Assembly: GCA_009739215.1 (NCBI GenBank)
Contig: VSJF01000002.1
Coordinates: 124,001 to 188,000, forward strand
Length of the DNA stretch: 64,000 nucleotides
Direction: 5' to 3'
Origin: Floccularia luteovirens
Lineage: Eukaryota > Basidiomycota > Agaricomycetes > Agaricales > Squamanitaceae
A program made the translations under genes and the position numbers. The notes beneath the pieces are model-generated. The model was not told where the DNA came from. It was given only the letters and a program-made list of their open reading frames with translations, and did no database searches. This document shows positions 58,501-64,000 of the stretch, piece after piece; position 1 is the first letter of the stretch; each line of letters opens with the position of its first letter.

Positions 58501-59483
58501 TGAAAAATGAGCCAATATATCGTATCGTAAGATAAACAGTACACTTGCCTGACGCACGTATTACGGTTTCAGCAAGCTGAACGTTTCTCCTTGAATCCAT
58601 ATATCTCCATTGTTATGGTCGTACTCACTTTTGATCCAAACCTTCTACCATGCTCCAAACATACGGAAATGGAGGCACAAACGGAGCAGTCCGTGACTAT
58701 ATGCTGTAGTATATCTTGTGGAAGAAGCCCACTTTGAGCAATCACTGCTGTAGAACCGCCTCCATGTGGACGACGCCACTCCGCTGAGACTTTCTGTTGT
58801 TCGGGAGAGAGTGGTGGCTGGTTGTCCGGGTCTCTGGCATAACTCGTATTAGAATCTTTAACCAACCTCCCTATTATAGCTGCTCAACACACTGGTATGG
58901 CGAAGAAAAAGAAGGCTGGGTTACTTCATCCCATGTCGGGAAATAAAGGCCATTCACTGAACTTCCCTTCTTCAAAACGTATAACTGTTCCTCTAGTAAT
59001 CAAAACAAAAAGTCAAAATTAGACCATACGAATGATCCAAGTTCTGATACACACGTGGGGAGAAGTGTTTGATAGCGATGGGCGTTAGTCTGACATCAGA
59101 AGGTGATTGTTTAGTTTGAGAAGCTGTAGTTCCTGATCCAAAATTCTTCGGTCTCTCAACAAATGTCTTTATCTTCTCAGCCCGCTCTAGTGCCCTGCCA
59201 GCACTTGTTTTCCACTTATCTCTCTCCTTCTCTGGCTGGTTACTGATCCGCGTCAAGTGTAAATAGGTCTCTGCTGCCTTCACATAAAGCTGGAATGCTA
59301 GATCGTAGTCTCTTGCAAGCTCAGCCTTTGCGGCTTTACCATACGTCACCTAAAAATTACAATTCGTTAAAGGGTGATTCTCTTTACAACTTGGGGGTGG
59401 TGTATCATAGATGAACATACCTCCGCTTCACGAATGTTAGGTGGCTGATCCTTCCTCTGGACACTGCGAGGGGACTGGGACAT
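55598..59483 (-). CDS. palB: PalB/Rim13-type calpain (calpain-7 family), 24 exons
   Basis: Cysteine protease of the fungal ambient-pH pathway, acting at ESCRT-III to process the PacC/Rim101 transcription factor. Exons by eye: 59483-59421, 59349-59055, 58992-58893, 58833-58629, 58576-58549, 58490-58435, 58364-58361, 58305-58175, 58122-58085, 58035-58015, 57965-57924, 57872-57817, 57764-57671, 57623-57540, 57483-57384, 57333-57302, 57252-57065, 57015-56986, 56933-56769, 56717-56497, 56436-56360, 56288-56156, 56091-55999, 55940-55598. About 865 aa. MIT domain (AKAELARDYDLAFQLYVKAAETY), catalytic domain with Cys in [66 protein letters not shown] and His in GLLPSHSYAV, then C2-like/PBH modules (TFMQNPQYHLRV; AYSESIAGVVTP). 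One intron is GC-AG (58548). Exon 13 carries one extra base, best explained at the T4 run 57711-57714. Confidence 0.92.
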
Positions 59484-59779
59484 AAGGCCTAAGGTCTGAC
59501 TTTGTAGGCAGGAACGGAGCACTACTTTTAGAACATTACGATCTAAAAACAATCCACCAACAACCCCAAATACATGGTCTTGATCACAATTTGGTTTCGA
59601 ACCTCACACAACCTTGAGTGCTGAATCGAACAGCCAATTAATCTTTTGAAGTATCATCTGAAATAGGTTTATTCAAACATTTTAATCTCGCTGCCCGGAG
59701 TCTCCCGGACCATGTTTAACCTACGAGGAATTTACAAGTACAGTAGCTTGTGAATCGTGAATTTCTTCAATATGTAGGC

Positions 59780-60010
59780 ATTTTCAGACATTCGGCTATC
59801 CAAATTGGTGAACTCGCAATTCGTCACTTAACAGTCGATCTCTCCATCAACTTCCATAAGTAATTGTATGGAAAGCCAGGATAAAAGCAAGTTACAAGAT
59901 CTCTTACTTACTATAACCTATAAACTATGTGGATACACCCAAGGAACTCGATTGGAAAACCCGAGCGTGGATACTTTGGAGAAGGTCTCTGTATATCGGA
60001 AACTGAAAGC
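59780..60010 (+). pseudogene. BTB-family gene remnant
   Basis: The phrase RHSAIQ near 59790 and LDWKTRAWILWRR near 59948 match the third and last exons of the BTB genes that follow (NSAIQKLS; IDWETRAKILLLR). Frames are broken and the rest is missing. A decayed fourth member of the tandem family. Confidence 0.5.
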
Positions 60011-60372
60011 TTATTTGCAACAAATATGACTAATTAAAATGGAACAAGAAGTCGGTCATTGAACTAGCAGACCACTTGCAAAAACCGTATCCTATTGCAC
60101 GTCGGCAATATCAAGATCAGTGGCTAGCTACATGTGAGTGACCTATTCAGTTATGATTATGGAAGGTGCAGCGGTCAAACCTTAAACTATTACAGAACCA
60201 AAATGCTTTAACGTCAAAAAACTACACTCGTTTTAGGAATGATGCGAGGCATAAGACCCGATCCTTCTTTGAGAACTCGAGGATACGTTAATCAAAGAAA
60301 CCGAACTGGAGGCTATACAAGCGTCTCGTATTAAAAGGTGCATGTAAGTCTGACCTGCGAACGTTTCCTGTT

Positions 60373-60964
60373 ATGAGAACCCCGGAAGATTTTTTTGAAC
60401 GACGTAGCGAAAGGTACTATATGAGCTGGATAATCTTTGAGGTAAAACATGCCCATCTTCTCATTTGTCTGACTAACGAACATGTGCTTTTTATCAGGTG
60501 GAAAATGTGTTATATACGGTACCTCGAGAAGGGTTTGGACAGCGTGTTATATCAAATGTTAGTCAGTCCATCGGAGCAGGCCTGGTAGATGAAAACCCAA
60601 TCGTTCTCAAGCATATAACTAGAAAAGAATTTGAGAGTCTTCTGGAAGCTATGTACATGTTGTAAGTCCTATTTTACATTACTTATGATTGTTTTATTTA
60701 GGTATCTAATCACAGTGGAGAATACACACAAGAATTGTCTCGCGAAAGATGGATCAATGTCCTAAAACTATCAACTATGTGGGGCCTCACTGATGTCTGT
60801 TTTCATTTCCTTTGTGAGCCAATTCTGACCTTGATATGCAGATCAGAAACTCGGCTATCCAAAAATTGTCGACTCCAGGCTATGATTTTCCGGCATCTAT
60901 GCAAGTTATACTTGGAAAGAAATACAATGTTCCATCTTGGTTAGAAGAAGGAATCAAGGTATGA
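60373..60964 (+). CDS. BTB/POZ-domain protein 1 of tandem array, C-terminally truncated
   Basis: Protein of the BTB/POZ dimerisation fold, an expanded family in mushrooms; function unknown. Exons by eye: 60373-60441, 60498-60661, 60716-60794, 60842-60964. Sequence order: RYYMSWIIFEVENVLYTVPREGFG, IVLKHITRKEFESLLEAMYM, GEYTQELSRERWINVLKLSTMWGLTD, IRNSAIQKLS, GKKYNVPSWLEEGIK, then TGA. The paralogues continue here with about 15 more residues and then DWETRA; in this gene that segment is deleted and the DWETRAKILLLREN part (to 61119) is one frame off. It is either a truncated protein or a recent pseudogene. Confidence 0.65.
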
Positions 60965-61378
60965 TAGACTGGGAAACCCGAGCCAAGATACTATTGTTGA
61001 GGGAAAATCTTGGACCTGGACTCATCGTGAATAACAAGCATGCATCCAAGTACATGTGGACATGGGATGAGGGTTGCCAAGATGACTTGTATGCAGCCTT
61101 TAGGTATTTATTTAAATAGGTACATGTGTAGCATGCCACAAGAGAAGGGCATACGAGTCAGTCTTTGTCTCTTGGCACTGAGGCGAGCCCACGCTTTTTT
61201 TATGTGATGCAGAAAAGCATTCCAACTCTCCAAACTCGAGGAGTCTACACACGTGTTCCAATCTCTGATAAGACCAATCGATAAACGCCAAAGTCAGTAT
61301 TGAATCCATGGACACACGAGGCCTAAAACCCTAACCAAACCAAAACGATCTCCCAACGTAACAGCAATTACCGGAAAA

Positions 61379-62202
61379 ATGGCGGAAACAGATTTTACTG
61401 TCGCGAAACGACACAGTAGATATTATGTGAATTGGATAACTTTCAAAGTATCAACCTTATTATTTAGCATAACCGCAATCCAATTCCTCCATATATCACA
61501 GGTAGAAGGCATATTGTTCAATGTTCCTCGCGAGGGTTTTGAGCAACGAGGTGGAATCTTCCAATCAATGTTCAGCCTGCCCATCGAAGGAGACGGTGTT
61601 GAAGGCCACAGCGATACTAGACCTATTGTTTTAGATCAAATTAAGGTGGGAGATTTCGAGAGTCTCCTTGAAGCTATGTACATATTGTGAGTCGAGTACT
61701 TAATGCTTTTCTTTTTCATATTGACGAACCTGATTCATAGCGGGACAGGTATGCAAAAACTATCCGTTGAAGGGTGGATTGGAGTCTTGAAGTTATCAAC
61801 GATGTGGGGGTTCTCTGATGTGTGTGCTCAGCATTCAATGTTTGATTAATTCAAATTTAGACTCCTATCTGTTATATATAGCTTAGAAAGTCAGCCATCC
61901 GAAAGCTATCAAGGCCTGAAATGAATCTCTCAATGTCCGCAAAAATAAATCTTGGAAAAACATACGAAGTCAAAACATGGCTTCTAGAAGGATATAAATT
62001 CCTGATCACTCAAAATTCGGTAGAAATGGAGGATTTTGGGGAAATTAAGTGGGAAACACGAGCTAGGTTGCTCCTTCTGAGAGATAAGAAACCTCATAAG
62101 AAAGGGTGTAACTGTCAATTCCGTTGTGCAAGGAAAGGAGGAACTATCGAGGGACTGGAGCAAGTTTTTGCTTATGAATTTGAAGGGATGTCAGATGCAT
62201 GA
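61379..62202 (+). CDS. BTB/POZ-domain protein 2 of tandem array
   Basis: Intact 217-aa member. Exons 61379-61447, 61502-61686, 61741-61819, 61882-62202; introns 53-62 bp. BTB fold: RYYVNWITFKVEGILFNVPREGFEQRGGIFQSMF, RPIVLDQIKVGDFESLLEAMYI, then WIGVLKLSTMWGFSD, LRKSAIRKLS, NLGKTYEVKTWLLEGYKFLITQ, EIKWETRARLLLLRD. A short Cys-rich piece follows (KKGCNCQFRCARKGG) and the shared tail QVFAYEFEGMSDA. The exon pattern is identical to the neighbours, showing tandem duplication. Function unknown. Confidence 0.85.
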
Positions 62203-62949
62203 TTTTACCCGTTACCTGAGAGCCGAATAGAAGACTAAGTACATAGTATCTTTCAATGAAAATTTTCAATTTTGTGTCTAAATGTTTCTCATTGCTTTTA
62301 TTCATGCCGGTATCTTCTTAGAATTCTCCTCAAAGGTCTTATAGCAGAATCTATCCACCAATTGTCATATACCTCACAAATGCACTCCTGTGCACTCCAG
62401 CACTAGCTCAAATGTCTGCATATTGCCCTGTCATTGCTCATATATTGGACTACCTGTCTCTGATCACTTTTCTCTTCTTATCTGGAGAATACCTGTAGCT
62501 ATACTATCCAGTACGATACTTGCAAAAGATACCATCAGATTGGAGGTTTTTGGTAATTAAACCACTGGGATACCCGAGCCAGGGTACCAATAACCTTCAT
62601 CACCGCCTGTAATGCTAAATGGGATAGTTATCAGAATGAACTGTATACAGACATGAACAAAAGTAAGAAACACGTATGTGAACCCACGATTCAAGTTTTT
62701 TAACGCTAGCACACATCCAGGTCTGTAGAACGGTCATTGGACGCCACACTAGGCCCATGTTTTTTTCTACGGTATACCGGACCTCAAAGTACACAACGAG
62801 GCAAGATCTAAGTATCCACACCCTCTAGATAGGTATACCAATCGCTGATAAGAACCATCGATAAAAGCCCTAGTAAGTCCTAACAAACCCATGGATGCCT
62901 ATATCCAAAATTTCGGGCAAACTCAAACGATCTCCTCAGACGCAGCAAT
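62203..62949. other. Spacer between BTB genes 2 and 3
   Basis: No gene. The last ~150 bp (containing AATCGCTGATAAGAACCATCGATAAA and ACTCAAACGATCTCC) resemble the sequence just before BTB gene 2, near 61261-61360, so the duplication unit included the promoter. Confidence 0.6.
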
Positions 62950-63873
62950 ATGGCGGAAACTAATTATACCGTGCAACAGCATGATAGATATTATGTGAAT
63001 TGTGTAACTTTCGAGGTACGAACATTTTTTTTTCTCATAACCGCATTCCGGTTCCATTTGTCTTAATTTCAGGTGGAACGCGTACTGTTCAAAGTTCCCC
63101 GCGAGGGTTTTGAGCAACGAGGCAAAATATTTCGATCAATGTTCAGCTTGCCTGTCGAAGGAGATGGTGTTCAAGTCACCCCTGATAATAAGCCGATTGT
63201 TTTAAATCATGTTAGGAAGGAAGATTTCGAGAGTCTCCTTGAAGCCATGTATACATTGTAAGTCAGATTCTTGATATTTTCATTTTTGTATATTGATGAA
63301 CCGGAGTCATAGCGGAAAAGGTATGCGAGAACTATCCAGCGAAGGGTGGATTGGAGTCTTGAAACTATCGACGATGTGGGAGTTCTCTGATGTGCGTATT
63401 CAATATGTACCAATGACTATTCAAAACTGAGATTCTCACCTACTTATTCTACATAGCTTAGAAAGTTAGCAATCCTACAGTTGTCAAGACCTGGAATGAA
63501 TCTCTCAATGTCTGCAAAAATCATTCTTGGAAAGACGTACAAAGTTAAATCATGGCTTTTGGAAGGTTATAAATTCCTGGTCACTCTGAATTCAGTAGAA
63601 ATGGAGGATTTCGGAGAAATTGATTGGGAAACACGAGCTAAGTTGCTCTTTCTGAGGGACTTTGGCTCCTGTTTTCACTGTGGAGGAACTGCGTGGGTGA
63701 AGAGCTCAGCACCATCAATCACAGGGGGGAAAAAGAAGAGAAAGGGAAAAAAGCTAGATTTACTTGAATGTGCTCCACCCCAACAAGTTGAGGCGGCCTC
63801 TTCACTGAAGAAACCGGGGGTGACTTTGCACCAAGTTTTTGCTCACGAATTTGAAGGGATGTCAGATGAATGA
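62950..63873 (+). CDS. BTB/POZ-domain protein 3 of tandem array
   Basis: Intact 248-aa member. Exons 62950-63015, 63073-63257, 63313-63391, 63457-63873; introns 55-65 bp. Closely similar to gene 2 over the BTB domain (YYVNCVTFEVERVLFKVPREGF, IFRSMFSLPVEGDGV, LNHVRKEDFESLLEAMYT) and the following helices (WIGVLKLSTMWEFSD, LRKLAILQLSRPGMNLSMSAKI). It differs by a longer tail: a possible CxxC (CFHCGG), a basic stretch (GGKKKRKGKK) that could be a nuclear localisation signal, and the shared end QVFAHEFEGMSDE. Confidence 0.87.
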
Positions 63874-64000
63874 ATTACTACATTCCATTTATCTCCGTGT
63901 TTTTCAAACTTTAACTTGTAGAGTACTAAGTAGTTCTCCTCAATGAAGACCTTTGAATTCATGTCCAAACGCTCTATTTTATGATAGACCCACATTTCAG

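Overview
The window looks like chromosomal DNA from a mushroom-type basidiomycete (Agaricomycetes). Most genes are cut by many introns of about 47-80 bp with GT-AG ends. The gene families are typical of these fungi: a C2-NACHT-WD40 STAND protein, F-box and BTB proteins in local expansions, a Crinkler-kinase relic, a GMC oxidoreductase, a type-B carboxylesterase, a PalB/Rim13 calpain and a Kri1 orthologue. I saw no convincing tRNA, rRNA or CRISPR array. All splice sites and identities were worked out by eye from the sequence.

Layout. 1-542: 3' end of a GMC oxidoreductase gene (+). 828-3267: a 14-helix MFS transporter (-) with 13 exons and one apparent single-base frameshift. 4.5-33.3 kb: a nested transposon island. 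It holds a decayed Ty3/gypsy element, an old Ty1/copia element (5' LTR at 12585, Gag-protease-integrase on +, RT-RNase H on - further right), a complete younger copia-type element (19487-26183) with intact Gag but no pol, many solo LTRs with 5-bp target duplications (often LTR inside LTR), and two inverted copies of a low-complexity element (E1, E2) with short terminal inverted repeats. 34558-38791: STAND receptor-like gene (-). 40122-42085: secreted esterase (-). 44725-46542: F-box protein (+). 46750-49057: Crinkler-kinase pseudogene (+). 49704-50562: SnoaL/NTF2-like protein (-). 51913-52273: doubtful small gene (+). 52722-55361: KRI1 (-). 55598-59483: palB-type calpain (-), 24 exons including a 4-nt micro-exon. 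59.8-63.9 kb: tandem BTB-domain genes (+), one truncated and one remnant.

How it fits together. The host genes do not form a single pathway. KRI1 (ribosome assembly) and the calpain (ambient-pH signalling) are conserved housekeeping or signalling genes. The STAND, F-box, BTB and Crinkler families are fast-evolving families. The TE island separates the MFS transporter from the STAND gene and records a sequence of insertions that can be ordered from nesting and target-site duplications. The most unusual parts are the gag-only copia element, the E1/E2 inverted pair that appears to have flipped about 10 kb and split an old copia element, and the 4-nt micro-exon in the calp‌ain gene.
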